Assembly (NCBI GenBank): GCA_025352915.1
Contig: JANXSA010000148.1
Span: 1 to 18,370, forward strand
Origin: Rhodospirillales bacterium
GTDB lineage: Bacteria > Pseudomonadota > Alphaproteobacteria > Acetobacterales > Acetobacteraceae
Direction: 5' to 3'
Length of the DNA: 18,370 nucleotides
Part shown: in pieces, positions 1-6,940 of the stretch
Position numbering within the stretch: the first letter of the stretch is position 1
Layout: each line of letters begins with the position of its first letter
Translations under genes and position numbers: made by a program
The notes under the pieces: model-generated
The model's database searches: none
The model's input: only the letters and a program-made list of their open reading frames with translations
What the model was told of the DNA's origin: nothing

Positions 1-8
1 ATCTCGGC

Positions 9-983
9 CTACAAGGCCTCGAGCCCCTCGCCGGTGACCGCGGACACGGCGGCGCAGTTCGCCCGCACCGGCACCGCCTCGATGCCGCCGAGCAGGTCGG
101 CCTTGTTCAGCACCTCGATGCTGCGGCTGGCCCAGTCGGCGCCCAGCGTGGTGTCGCGCACCATGCCCTCCAGCACGCCGATCACGTCCGTCCGCTGGGC
201 GTTGCTGTCGGGGTGGGCGGCGTCGCGGATGTGCAGGATGACATCGGCCTCGGCCACCTCCTCCAGCGTGGCGCGGAAGGCGGCGACCAGTTCGGTCGGC
301 AGTTCGCTGATGAAGCCGACGGTGTCGGACAGGATCACATGCCGGCCGCTGGGCAGGCGCAGGCCGCGCATGGTGGGGTCCAGGGTGGCGAAAAGCTGGT
401 CCTTGACCATCACCTCGGCCCCGGTCAACGCGTTGAACAGCGTTGATTTTCCGGCATTGGTATAGCCGACCAGGGCGACGATGGGATACGGCACCCGCTT
501 GCGCGCGCCGCGATGCAGGCCACGGGTGCGGCGCACCTGTTCCAGCTCGCGCTTGAGCCGCACGATGCGGTCGCCGATCAGCCTTCGGTCGGCCTCGATC
601 TGCGTCTCGCCGGGGCCGCCGAGGAAGCCGAAGCCGCCGCGCTGGCGCTCAAGATGGGTCCAGGAGCGCACCAGGCGCGAGCGCTGGTATTCCAGATGAG
701 CCAGCTCGACCTGCAACGAACCCTCGCGGGTCTGCGCGCGCTCGCCGAAGATATCCAGGATCAGCCCGGTGCGGTCGATCACCTTGCAGCCCCAGATTTT
801 CTCCAGGTTGCGCTGCTGCACCGGCGAAAGCTGGGCATCGACCACGGCGACGTCGACATGCTCGCGGCTGATCGCCTCGCCCTGCGCCTCGGCCTGGCCG
901 GAGCCCAGCAGGGTGGCCGGCTTGCGCCCGCGCAACGGCAAGATCGCGGTGTGTACAATCACCAGGCCGATCGAGGCGGCCAA
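9..983 (-). CDS. hflX: Ribosome-associated GTPase HflX, ends abnormal
   Basis: HflX is a translational GTPase-like factor that binds 50S subunits and splits stalled ribosomes. Visible family marks are GGPGETQIEADRR (about residues 122-134, counted from TTG at 983), Walker A GYTNAGKST (173-181), the switch region QLFATLDPT, G3 DTVGF and G4 NKAD. The conserved N-terminus actually continues upstream in the same frame to about 1076 (TRAAVILPWE, then RLAEAVGLAASIG). However, that frame has no ATG, GTG or TTG between the in-frame stop at 1191-1193 and the TTG at 983, so the true start is unclear. The 3' end is also odd: an amber codon at 9-11 stops the protein right after GEGLEAL, and the next two codons (Ala, Glu) would continue the helix. 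The family normally has some 60-70 further residues. It lies directly downstream of hfq, its usual partner. Identity is certain; intactness is doubtful. Confidence 0.85.
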   Translation of the reverse strand: MAASIGLVIVHTAILPLRGRKPATLLGSGQAEAQGEAISREHVDVAVVDAQLSPVQQRNLEKIWGCKVIDRTGLILDIFGERAQTREGSLQVELAHLEYQRSRLVRSWTHLERQRGGFGFLGGPGETQIEADRRLIGDRIVRLKRELEQVRRTRGLHRGARKRVPYPIVALVGYTNAGKSTLFNALTGAEVMVKDQLFATLDPTMRGLRLPSGRHVILSDTVGFISELPTELVAAFRATLEEVAEADVILHIRDAAHPDSNAQRTDVIGVLEGMVRDTTLGADWASRSIEVLNKADLLGGIEAVPVRANCAAVSAVTGEGLEAL

Positions 984-1149
984 GCCGACCGCCTCGGCCA
1001 GCCGTGCCTCCGACGCACGGATGGCCGCATCGGCGCGGCTCTCCCATGGCAGGATGACCGCGGCGCGGGTGATGGTCGTGGTAGGCTTGGCGGTCCACCC
1101 GGCACCATCAGGCGCCGGGTGGCTCAGGCTGCCATCCCGATCGGGCGGC

Positions 1150-1467
1150 TCAGTCGATGTCGGCAGCGGCGCTCTCCCGTGTGGCGAGGGTCAGTGTGTT
1201 GGCGCTTGTAGCGGGCGCCGCCGCACCCTCGGTCTTGACGCCATCGAACAGCGAAATCGGCGCACCCGGCATGACCGTGGAGATGGCATGCTTGTAGACC
1301 AGCTGGGTGTGGCCGTCGCGGCGCAACAGCACCGAGAAATTGTCGAACCAGGTGATAATCCCCTGGAGCTTCACCCCGTTCACCAGGAAGACGGTGACGG
1401 GCGTCTTGTTCTTGCGCACGTGGTTCAGGAACACGTCCTGCACGTTCTGCGATTTTTCAGCTGCCAC
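1150..1467 (-). CDS. hfq: RNA chaperone Hfq
   Basis: Hfq forms a hexameric Sm-like ring in the cytoplasm that pairs small RNAs with mRNAs. The 105-residue product starts [18 protein letters not shown] and shows the Sm1 block [19 protein letters not shown] and the Sm2 block YKHAIST (Y58-K59-H60), with the arginine-rich rim RRD near residue 50. About 40 residues after the Sm core form an Ala/Thr-rich, probably disordered tail. I chose the GTG at 1465-1467 because it gives the standard alphaproteobacterial N-terminus and has AGAAGGA eight bases upstream. The frame stays open for another 22 codons, but these do not resemble Hfq. It is followed by hflX, as in many proteobacteria. The expected neighbour upstream, ntrX, is instead about 13.9 kb away on the same strand. 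The leader carries an AAC repeat (separate entry). Confidence 0.96.
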   Translation of the reverse strand: MAAEKSQNVQDVFLNHVRKNKTPVTVFLVNGVKLQGIITWFDNFSVLLRRDGHTQLVYKHAISTVMPGAPISLFDGVKTEGAAAPATSANTLTLATRESAAADID

Positions 1468-1515
1468 GAGTTGGATCCTTCTTATGTGCCCCGCAGGTGT
1501 CCTGTCGGAAGGCGA

Positions 1516-1528
1516 TGTTGTTGTTGTT
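1516..1528 (-). promoter_or_regulatory. (AAC)4 tract in hfq leader, possible Hfq distal-face site
   Basis: Read on the minus strand this is AACAACAACAACA, about 50-60 bases before the hfq GTG. Each AAC fits the A-R-N triplet that the Hfq distal face recognises in RNA, so the tract could serve autoregulation of hfq. The repeat is seen directly. Its function, and that it is transcribed as leader, are inferred. Confidence 0.35.
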
Positions 1529-1595
1529 CCCACCTGCCGGGCGGCGGACGTGGCGCGGCCGTCCGCACGGCTTGGATGGGCATTTCACCACCGCC

Positions 1596-2261
1596 TCAGT
1601 CCTTCCGAAGGTTCTCCTCCAGGAAATGGGCCAGGGCGCCGGCGCCGGCGAAGTGCAGTCCCGGCTCGCATTCGCTTCCCTGCATCAAGGCGAGGCCACC
1701 ATCGTGCGCGGCATCGCCCAGCAGCACCGCGGTGCAGCCAGCGGCGTGGGCAGTTTGCATGTCCAGCGCCGTATCGCCGATATACCACACTGCGGGGCCC
1801 GGCTGCACGCCGATCGTTGACAGCGCACGCCTGAGCGGTGCGGGGTGTGGCTTGTCCGCCGCGCAGTCGCCCGCGCCGATCACGGCGCCGAACCGGCCGC
1901 TCCAGCCCAGATGTTCCACTTCACGCCGCAGGAACGGCCCGGCCTTGTTGGAAACAACTGCAAGCGGCCAGGCGGACGCAACATCCAGCATTGCCGCGGT
2001 GCCCGCCAGTTCCGCCAGATGGTCGAGATGCACGCGCTGCATAGCCGGCCCGAATGCGGCGACGGCGGCTTCCCAATCACCGCCGAACAGCGGCGGAAAC
2101 GAATCGCGCATCGAGCCGCGAATCCGCTCGCGCCCCTGCTGCACCGTCCAGCCCGGCTTGCCGAACTGCGCGAACACCTCGTTCAGGGCCGCGACAATGC
2201 CGGCCCAGGCATCAACCAGGGTGTTATCCCAGTCGAAGACCAGGGCTGCCGGCCGCACCAT
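1596..2261 (-). CDS. HAD family hydrolase, phosphoglycolate phosphatase-like
   Basis: A 221-residue soluble HAD-superfamily phosphatase, subfamily IA by its size and cap position. Motif I is FDWDNTLVDAW with the nucleophile and acid/base Asp at residues 10 and 12. Motif II is VVSNK, motif III is the Lys in ADKPHPAPL, and motif IV is YIGDTALDM. The residues between motifs I and II are long enough for a small helical C1 cap. It dephosphorylates small phosphometabolites; the substrate cannot be told from sequence. The ATG at 2259-2261 shares one base with the TGA of the upstream class II aldolase (TGATG), which implies translational coupling and perhaps action on the same sugar or hydroxy-acid phosphate. 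An open frame extends upstream into the aldolase gene but is not part of the protein. Confidence 0.88.
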   Translation of the reverse strand: MVRPAALVFDWDNTLVDAWAGIVAALNEVFAQFGKPGWTVQQGRERIRGSMRDSFPPLFGGDWEAAVAAFGPAMQRVHLDHLAELAGTAAMLDVASAWPLAVVSNKAGPFLRREVEHLGWSGRFGAVIGAGDCAADKPHPAPLRRALSTIGVQPGPAVWYIGDTALDMQTAHAAGCTAVLLGDAAHDGGLALMQGSECEPGLHFAGAGALAHFLEENLRKD

Positions 2262-3064
2262 CAGTCGCGGTACGACGGATCGATCCGGTCCAGCCGCTTC
2301 AGCAGCGCCGGCCATTCCAGCACCCCCCGCCGGCGCATCCCCGTCGGCTTGAACAGCCGGTTGGTTTCGGTCACCGCTTCCGGCGACGGCATATGCAGCT
2401 CGGTGTTGCACGACAGCGCCATCACCTGGAGCTGGCAGGCGCGTTCCAGGCGGAACAAATTGTTGAACGCCTCGGCGATCGAGGTGCCGGTGACCAGCAG
2501 CCCGTGGTTGCGCAGGATCATCACCTCGCGCTCGCCCAAATGCTCCACCAGCCGCGTCCGCTCGTCCAGGTTCAGCGCCGGGCCCTCGAACTCATGATAC
2601 GCAATGTCGGTGAACCGCATCGAGGATTGCGCGATCGGCATCAGCCCAACCTTCATCGCCGAAACCGCCATCCCGGCCAGGCTATGCGTATGGATCACGC
2701 AATCCACATCATGCCGCGCCATATGCACCGCGCTGTGGATGACGAAGCCGGCCTTGTTGCAGCCCAGCCCGGTGGGGTCGAACAGCACCTCGCCGGCATC
2801 GTTGACCTTGACGAAGCACGACGCGGTCATCTGGTCGTAGAGCAACCCATAGGGGTTGAGCAGGAAGGTCCCCTCCTCGCCCGGCACCCGCACCGAGATG
2901 TGGTTGGCGATCATCTCGTCCATGCCGTAGTGGTTGACCAGCCGGTAACAGGCGGCGAGGTCGACACGGACCTGCCACTCGGCCGCACTGACCTGCGCGC
3001 GCACTGGCCGGCTGTCGGTGCTGGCCGGCGCGGTCATCGCCTCGGCGCGCTGGATGTCGTTCAT
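2261..3064 (-). CDS. Class II aldolase/adducin family protein
   Basis: A 267-residue class II aldolase/adducin-domain protein, a zinc-dependent fold used by sugar-phosphate aldolases, epimerases and decarboxylases. The metal ligands are visible as HTH (H125, H127) and NHG (H187). The FucA catalytic glutamate, which lies four residues before the conserved His of the SEWxMH motif, aligns here with Gly106 in NKAGFVIHS. It is therefore the adducin-like variant rather than a classical fuculose-phosphate aldolase, and its reaction is unknown. Start ATG 3062-3064 is preceded by GGGGGA at good spacing, and an open frame further upstream is disregarded. It is coupled to the HAD phosphatase downstream and divergent from the hotdog dehydratase gene. 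A second, only distantly similar class II aldolase is encoded at 11721-12371. Confidence 0.88.
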   Translation of the reverse strand: MNDIQRAEAMTAPASTDSRPVRAQVSAAEWQVRVDLAACYRLVNHYGMDEMIANHISVRVPGEEGTFLLNPYGLLYDQMTASCFVKVNDAGEVLFDPTGLGCNKAGFVIHSAVHMARHDVDCVIHTHSLAGMAVSAMKVGLMPIAQSSMRFTDIAYHEFEGPALNLDERTRLVEHLGEREVMILRNHGLLVTGTSIAEAFNNLFRLERACQLQVMALSCNTELHMPSPEAVTETNRLFKPTGMRRRGVLEWPALLKRLDRIDPSYRD

Positions 3065-3130
3065 CGGTCGGTCCCCCGGAAATGTCGGACGCAGCGCAGC
3101 AGCAAACGCGCCCGGCCGCAAGCCATGCCC

Positions 3131-3136
3131 TTGACA
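3131..3136 (+). promoter_or_regulatory. Candidate -35 box for the dehydratase gene
   Basis: A perfect TTGACA sits 50 bases upstream of the ATG at 3181 in the 116-bp divergent gap. No convincing -10 hexamer occurs at 16-19 bases, so only the -35 element is supported. Confidence 0.28.
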
Positions 3137-3180
3137 CATCGGACCCGCTAAAGCCGTCTGCCGCCAGGAGGGCCCGTGCC

Positions 3181-4035
3181 ATGGACATCGACCACCTGAA
3201 GACCTGGATCGGCCGGCAGGAGGTGCTGGAGGACCGGCTCGGCCTCGCCCCGGTGGCCGCCCTGTCGGCCACGCTGGACCGCGACGACCCAACCCCGGCC
3301 GATGGCGATGCCCTGCCGCCGCTCTGGCACTGGCTGTATTTCCTGCCGCGCGCCCGCCAGTCCGAGATCGGCCCGGACGGCCATCCGAAGCGCGGCGGAT
3401 TCCTGCCTCCGGTCCCCCTGCCCCGCCGCATGTGGGCCGGCGGCCGCCTCACCTTCCTGGCGCCGCTGCGCCTGGGCCAACCCGTCCGCCGCGTCTCCAC
3501 CATCGCCGATGTCTCGGCCAAATCCGGCCGCTCCGGCACCCTGGTCTTCGTCCTGGTGCGCCACGAGGTCTTCGGCCCCGATGGCCTGGCGATCACCGAG
3601 GAACACGACATCGTATATCGGGATGCCCCCGATCCCGCCGCCGCCGCCGCCGCCACCACCACCGTCGCAGTGCCGCAGCAGGCGCCCACCGACGCGACCT
3701 GGCGCCGCGACATCGTCGCCGACGACGTGCTGCTGTTCCGCTATTCCGCGCTGACCTTCAACGGCCACCGCATCCACTATGACCGCCGCTACGTGACCAC
3801 CGAGGAATTCTATCCCGGCCTGATCGTGCACGGCCCGCTGCTCGCCACGCTGCTGCTCGACCTGTTCCGCGGCCACGACCAGCGCGCGGTCAAATCCTTC
3901 ACCTTCCGCGCCTTGTCGCCCGTCTTCGACACAACGCCATTCAGCGTCTGCGGCACCCCAACCGGCGACGGCGCCAAACTCTGGATCCGCCGTGCCGACG
4001 GCGCCCTGTGCATGGAAGCCGAGGCCGGCGCCTGA
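3181..4035 (+). CDS. FAS1-like dehydratase / mesaconyl-C4-CoA hydratase family (double hotdog)
   Basis: A 284-residue two-hotdog acyl-CoA hydratase/dehydratase. The N-terminal half (about 1-148) is the FAS1-like/MaoC-N domain. The C-terminal half (about 172-284) has the MaoC signature FNGHRIHYD (N194 to D201) followed by EFYPGLIVHGP. Members hydrate mesaconyl-C4-CoA or 3-methylfumaryl-CoA, or act as type 2 hydroxyacyl-thioester dehydratases (Htd2-like). The exact substrate is not determined. The start at ATG 3181 gives the common MDIDHLKTWIGR N-terminus and has AGGAGG eight to nine bases upstream. The domain linker is an Ala6-Thr3 run encoded by a pure (GCC)6(ACC)3 tract. The stop TGA abuts the convergent cupin stop at 4036 with no space between. 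No CoA-transferase or ligase is adjacent, so the pathway is open. Confidence 0.85.
   Translation: MDIDHLKTWIGRQEVLEDRLGLAPVAALSATLDRDDPTPADGDALPPLWHWLYFLPRARQSEIGPDGHPKRGGFLPPVPLPRRMWAGGRLTFLAPLRLGQPVRRVSTIADVSAKSGRSGTLVFVLVRHEVFGPDGLAITEEHDIVYRDAPDPAAAAAATTTVAVPQQAPTDATWRRDIVADDVLLFRYSALTFNGHRIHYDRRYVTTEEFYPGLIVHGPLLATLLLDLFRGHDQRAVKSFTFRALSPVFDTTPFSVCGTPTGDGAKLWIRRADGALCMEAEAGA
3637..3663 (+). repeat. Trinucleotide tract (GCC)6(ACC)3 in dehydratase linker
   Basis: An in-frame run encodes Ala153-Ala158 and Thr159-Thr161 between the two hotdog domains. It could change length by slippage without breaking the frame. Confidence 0.8.
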
Positions 4036-4365
4036 TCAATCCACAATGAACAGCGTCGTCGCCACCTTGGTCCGGCTGCGATGCGCCATCGCGCCATCCG
4101 CCACCTGATAGCTCATCCCCGGCGTCAGCACCGCCACCGACCCATCGGCCAGCTCGGTCTCCAGCTCGCCGGACAGGCACAGCAGGATATGCCCATTCTC
4201 GCACCAGTGATCGGCGAGATACCCCGCGCTATACTCCACCATCCGCACCCGGATCGCTCCGAACTGCCGGGTCCGCCAATGCGCCATCCCAGTCTCGCCG
4301 GGATGCTCGGTGCGCGCCACCGCGGACCAGTCGGTGGTGCCGAAGGGAATATCCGACATCTGCAT
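4036..4365 (-). CDS. DHCW motif cupin fold protein
   Basis: A 109-residue single-domain cupin, strongly resembling the small family annotated as DHCW motif cupin fold protein. It shows SDIPFGTTDW at the N-terminus, WRTRQFG at 30-36, YLADHWCENGHILLCLSGELET (Asp52-His53-Trp54-Cys55, His59) and the second cupin motif LTPGMSYQVADGAMAHRS with His95. The histidines suggest a bound metal; no catalytic role is established for the family. The start at ATG 4363-4365 has AGGAG about seven bases upstream; a second Met two codons later is possible. It follows the TauD-like gene after a 28-bp gap and is probably cotranscribed with it. Confidence 0.88.
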   Translation of the reverse strand: MQMSDIPFGTTDWSAVARTEHPGETGMAHWRTRQFGAIRVRMVEYSAGYLADHWCENGHILLCLSGELETELADGSVAVLTPGMSYQVADGAMAHRSRTKVATTLFIVD

Positions 4366-4393
4366 GACGCGCGCTCCTGAAGCCCCGACGAGC

Positions 4394-5227
4394 CTACCCG
4401 GCCACCGTGGTGCGCACCATCCGCCGCCGCTCCCCGCTGGCGGCAAACGGCGTCGCCCGGTGCATCACCGCCCGGTTGTCCCAGACCAGCACATCGCCCG
4501 GTGCCCAGCGATGCGAATAGACAAACCGCGCCTCCCCCGCCAACGCCACCAGCCGCTCGATCAGCGCCCGGCCCTCCGTCTCCGCCATCCCCTCGATCGC
4601 CCGCGCATGCGCCCCCAGGTACAGCGCCGGGCCATGCGGATTCTCGTCACGCACCACCTTCTGGCGCACCGGCGGATGGTCGGCCGCCTCGGCCTCGGTC
4701 ACCAGCGCCGGGTCCACAAGCCGGCGCGACCAGGCGAAATCATGCACCGCCACCAGCCCCCGCAGCCGCTCCCGCTCCGCCGGATCGAGTGCGGCCAGCG
4801 CCGCCCGCATGCTGGCGAACTCGGTATTGCCTCCCGCGGACGGGATTTCCCTGGCGGACAGGATCGAGATCCGCGCCGGCACCGGCTTGAAACTGCTATC
4901 ATGATGCCAGGCTTGGTTGGCCCGCCCGTTCAACACCTGGCGCGCGCTCGGTGCCGCGATGCCGCCATCCCGCCCAATATTGGTCAGCACAATCACCTTG
5001 CTGCCGGCCCCATCGGCGCCGGCACGGGTCGCTTCCAACGCGCCAAACCCCTCGCTGAAGGCGATCTGGGCCTCATCGGTGACATTCTGGCCGGGAATGA
5101 CCAGTACCTGGTGGCGGGCCAGCGCCTCGCGCAGCGCCGCGGCCTCGGCGGGCGTGATGCCGGCGCCGATATCCAGGCCAGTGACGCGCGCGGCGATGGC
5201 CGGGGCGATCGGGGTTATCGTGAGCAT
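4394..5227 (-). CDS. TauD/TfdA-family 2-oxoglutarate-dependent dioxygenase
   Basis: A 277-residue non-heme Fe(II)/2-oxoglutarate dioxygenase. The iron facial triad is visible as WHHD (H108-x-D110) and the distal H256 in NRAVMHRATPF. The arginine-rich RRRMVRTT near 267-273 supplies the 2OG carboxylate contact. Family members hydroxylate taurine, 2,4-D, sulfates and other small acids; the GC-rich segments here do not identify the substrate. The start at ATG 5225-5227 has a strong AGGAGG seven bases upstream, and the open frame further upstream is spurious. The downstream cupin gene follows closely. The LysR gene just upstream on the same strand is a likely regulator, though a terminator-like hairpin lies between them. 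Confidence 0.9.
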   Translation of the reverse strand: MLTITPIAPAIAARVTGLDIGAGITPAEAAALREALARHQVLVIPGQNVTDEAQIAFSEGFGALEATRAGADGAGSKVIVLTNIGRDGGIAAPSARQVLNGRANQAWHHDSSFKPVPARISILSAREIPSAGGNTEFASMRAALAALDPAERERLRGLVAVHDFAWSRRLVDPALVTEAEAADHPPVRQKVVRDENPHGPALYLGAHARAIEGMAETEGRALIERLVALAGEARFVYSHRWAPGDVLVWDNRAVMHRATPFAASGERRRMVRTTVAG

Positions 5228-5291
5228 GGCAGGTCCTCCTGGCGCCGCTTGTCCCATGATTGCGCCATCCGGGACCAGGCACCCATCCGGC

Positions 5292-5316
5292 AAAAGATAA
5301 TCCCGCCCAGCGGGAT
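5292..5316 (-). terminator. Intrinsic terminator after the LysR gene
   Basis: On the minus strand, three bases after the LysR stop, a perfect 7-bp stem ATCCCGC/GCGGGAT with a 3-base loop (5300-5316) is followed by TATCTTTT. It would separate the TerB-LysR transcript from the dioxygenase gene. A dyad operator for the regulator is an alternative reading. Confidence 0.55.
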
Positions 5317-5318
5317 AC

Positions 5319-6215
5319 TCAGACGCCCTGCGCCACCAGATGCGCCACAAAGGCGGTGATCTTGCCCGGCACATGCGGGGCCGCCGCATGGACCGCAACC
5401 ATCGCCGCATCGTAGCCGACCGGCGCCAGCCGCCAGCCCGGCAACAGCGGGATCAACCGTCCGGCCGCCACGTCGTGCCCGACCATCCAGCCGGGCAACA
5501 GGACAATACCCAGCCCGGCAAGCGCCGCCAGCAACAGCGCCTCGCCGCTATTGGCGCGCAACGGGCCACTCACGGCAAGGCGGCGCTGCCCCCCCGGCCC
5601 CCCGTCCGCCACCCAGACCACCGGCTCGGCCTCGCGCCGGTAGCCGAGGCAGGCATGGCGGAGCAGGTCCACGGGCGAAGCCGGCATGCCCTGCGCCGCC
5701 AGATAGCCGGGTGCCGCGCAGAGCATCCGCTGCTCGCCGGCCAGAGCATGGGCGACGAAGGATTTCTCCACGGGCGCCCCTAGCCGGATCACCAGATCGA
5801 CCCCTTCGACCGGCAACTGGCTCGGCGCCTCGGTCAGCGTGAGGTCGATCTCCACCGCCGGATGGGCGGCCCGAAACGCACCGAGATGCGGCAGCACATG
5901 CCGCAGCGCGAACGACCGCCGGGCCACCACGCGCAACGTGCCGGCGGGCGCATCATGCAGCCCCCTGGCTTGGCCCAATGCCGAATCGAGCTCGGCCAGC
6001 ACGCTCACCAAGCGGGTGCGCAAAGCGATTCCGGCCTCGGTGGCGGTGGCATGGCGCGTGGTGCGGTCGATCAGCCGCAGGCCGAGCGCATGCTCCAGTT
6101 CCTGCAAACCGCGGGAAGCCGCGGTCGCGGAAATGCCAAGCCCCCGCCCGGCGCCGGTGATACTGCCGCCTTCCGCAATGCGCACGAACAGGCGCAGCGC
6201 GGTCAGCCGGTCCAC
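5319..6215 (-). CDS. LysR family transcriptional regulator
   Basis: A 298-residue LysR-type regulator of typical length. The N-terminal winged helix-turn-helix spans about residues 3-62 (LRLFVRIAEGGSITGAGRGL, then ATAASRGLQELEHALGLRL), followed by a linker helix. The periplasmic-binding-like effector domain runs from about 90 to the end (GTLRVVARRSFALRHVLPHL at its start). GTG at 6213-6215 is the only sensible start, since the frame closes at 6237-6239 and no ATG lies between; the ribosome site is weak. The gene begins 21 bases after the TerB stop, so it is probably translated from the same message. Unlike the usual divergent layout, it is codirectional with its likely target, the dioxygenase gene downstream. 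The effector is unknown. Confidence 0.9.
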   Translation of the reverse strand: MDRLTALRLFVRIAEGGSITGAGRGLGISATAASRGLQELEHALGLRLIDRTTRHATATEAGIALRTRLVSVLAELDSALGQARGLHDAPAGTLRVVARRSFALRHVLPHLGAFRAAHPAVEIDLTLTEAPSQLPVEGVDLVIRLGAPVEKSFVAHALAGEQRMLCAAPGYLAAQGMPASPVDLLRHACLGYRREAEPVVWVADGGPGGQRRLAVSGPLRANSGEALLLAALAGLGIVLLPGWMVGHDVAAGRLIPLLPGWRLAPVGYDAAMVAVHAAAPHVPGKITAFVAHLVAQGV

Positions 6216-6236
6216 ACCGCACCCGCAACCGGAAGC

Positions 6237-6806
6237 CTAAACGCTGAACGCCTTGGCAAGGTCGCCGAGCACCTTCTCCTCGACATCGGAAATCCGCATC
6301 CCGATTCCCAGGAACCCGCCCGCCGCCAGCGCCACCGCCCGCGCCCGGTCGATGATCGGTCCCTGCAGCGCGCGACGCCCGGCATGGTCCATCCCGGTGG
6401 TGATCGCGCCGATATAGCCCTTCCACGACTCGACCAACGCCGCCGGCGGGGCGGCCTCGAGCCATTTTTCCAGCATCGCATAGCCGGAAGCCCCCGCCTT
6501 CAACCCGGAGTCACCGGCCGCCCGCAGCACCGCGGCGCGCTCCTTCGCATCGATGCTGCCATCGGCCCAGGCCACCGCCACCAGCGGCACCAGCGCGATC
6601 GCCGCCAGCGTCTCGGGCGAGATATCCAGCTTCACCAGCGTCTCCAGCACCGCGGCATCGGTGATGCCGGACACCGTGGTGTAGGCGTCCTTGCGCGCGC
6701 GGATCTCCGCCGGCTCGGACAGGCGCTGGCGCAGAACGGCGTCCTGCTTGGCGAAAAACGCCTCCTCCAGGGCCCGGCGGCGGTCGTCGAGGGCTTCGTG
6801 GCTCAT
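6237..6806 (-). CDS. TerB-like (tellurite resistance protein TerB) family protein
   Basis: A 189-residue mostly helical cytoplasmic protein. The segment PLVAVAWADGSIDAKERAAVL (about 74-94) matches the acidic metal-binding signature of the TerB/DUF533-like fold (W-A-D-G-x-I-D-x-x-E). The rest is amphipathic helices with Ala/Leu-rich character; a Gly-rich segment AAGGFLGIGMRISDVEEK lies near the C-terminus. No terA/C/D/Z genes are nearby, so a role in tellurite resistance should not be assumed. The start at ATG 6804-6806 has GGAGC upstream; a longer frame overlapping the divergent methyltransferase leader is not used. It precedes the LysR gene by 21 bases and is divergent from the methyltransferase. 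Confidence 0.75.
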   Translation of the reverse strand: MSHEALDDRRRALEEAFFAKQDAVLRQRLSEPAEIRARKDAYTTVSGITDAAVLETLVKLDISPETLAAIALVPLVAVAWADGSIDAKERAAVLRAAGDSGLKAGASGYAMLEKWLEAAPPAALVESWKGYIGAITTGMDHAGRRALQGPIIDRARAVALAAGGFLGIGMRISDVEEKVLGDLAKAFSV

Positions 6807-6940
6807 GCTCTGCTCCGGTGCGTCTGAATGCGACCATGCACATAGCCGTGCGCGCGCCAAATTCCAATCCGCGACGGCCAATTAGCTTTTTCTTCATGCG
6901 CCGGACGCAATTTCATGGCCGACAGCACGGGTGCGCCAAA

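Noticed and set aside
769..2352. Long plus-strand open frame (527 codons) opposite hflX, hfq and the HAD gene
   Set aside because: Antisense shadow of high-GC genes; composition is Arg/Pro/Ser-rich with no domain, while the minus strand has clear families.
6237..6806. A tellurite-resistance operon
   Set aside because: Only a TerB-fold protein is present; no terA, terC, terD or terZ nearby.
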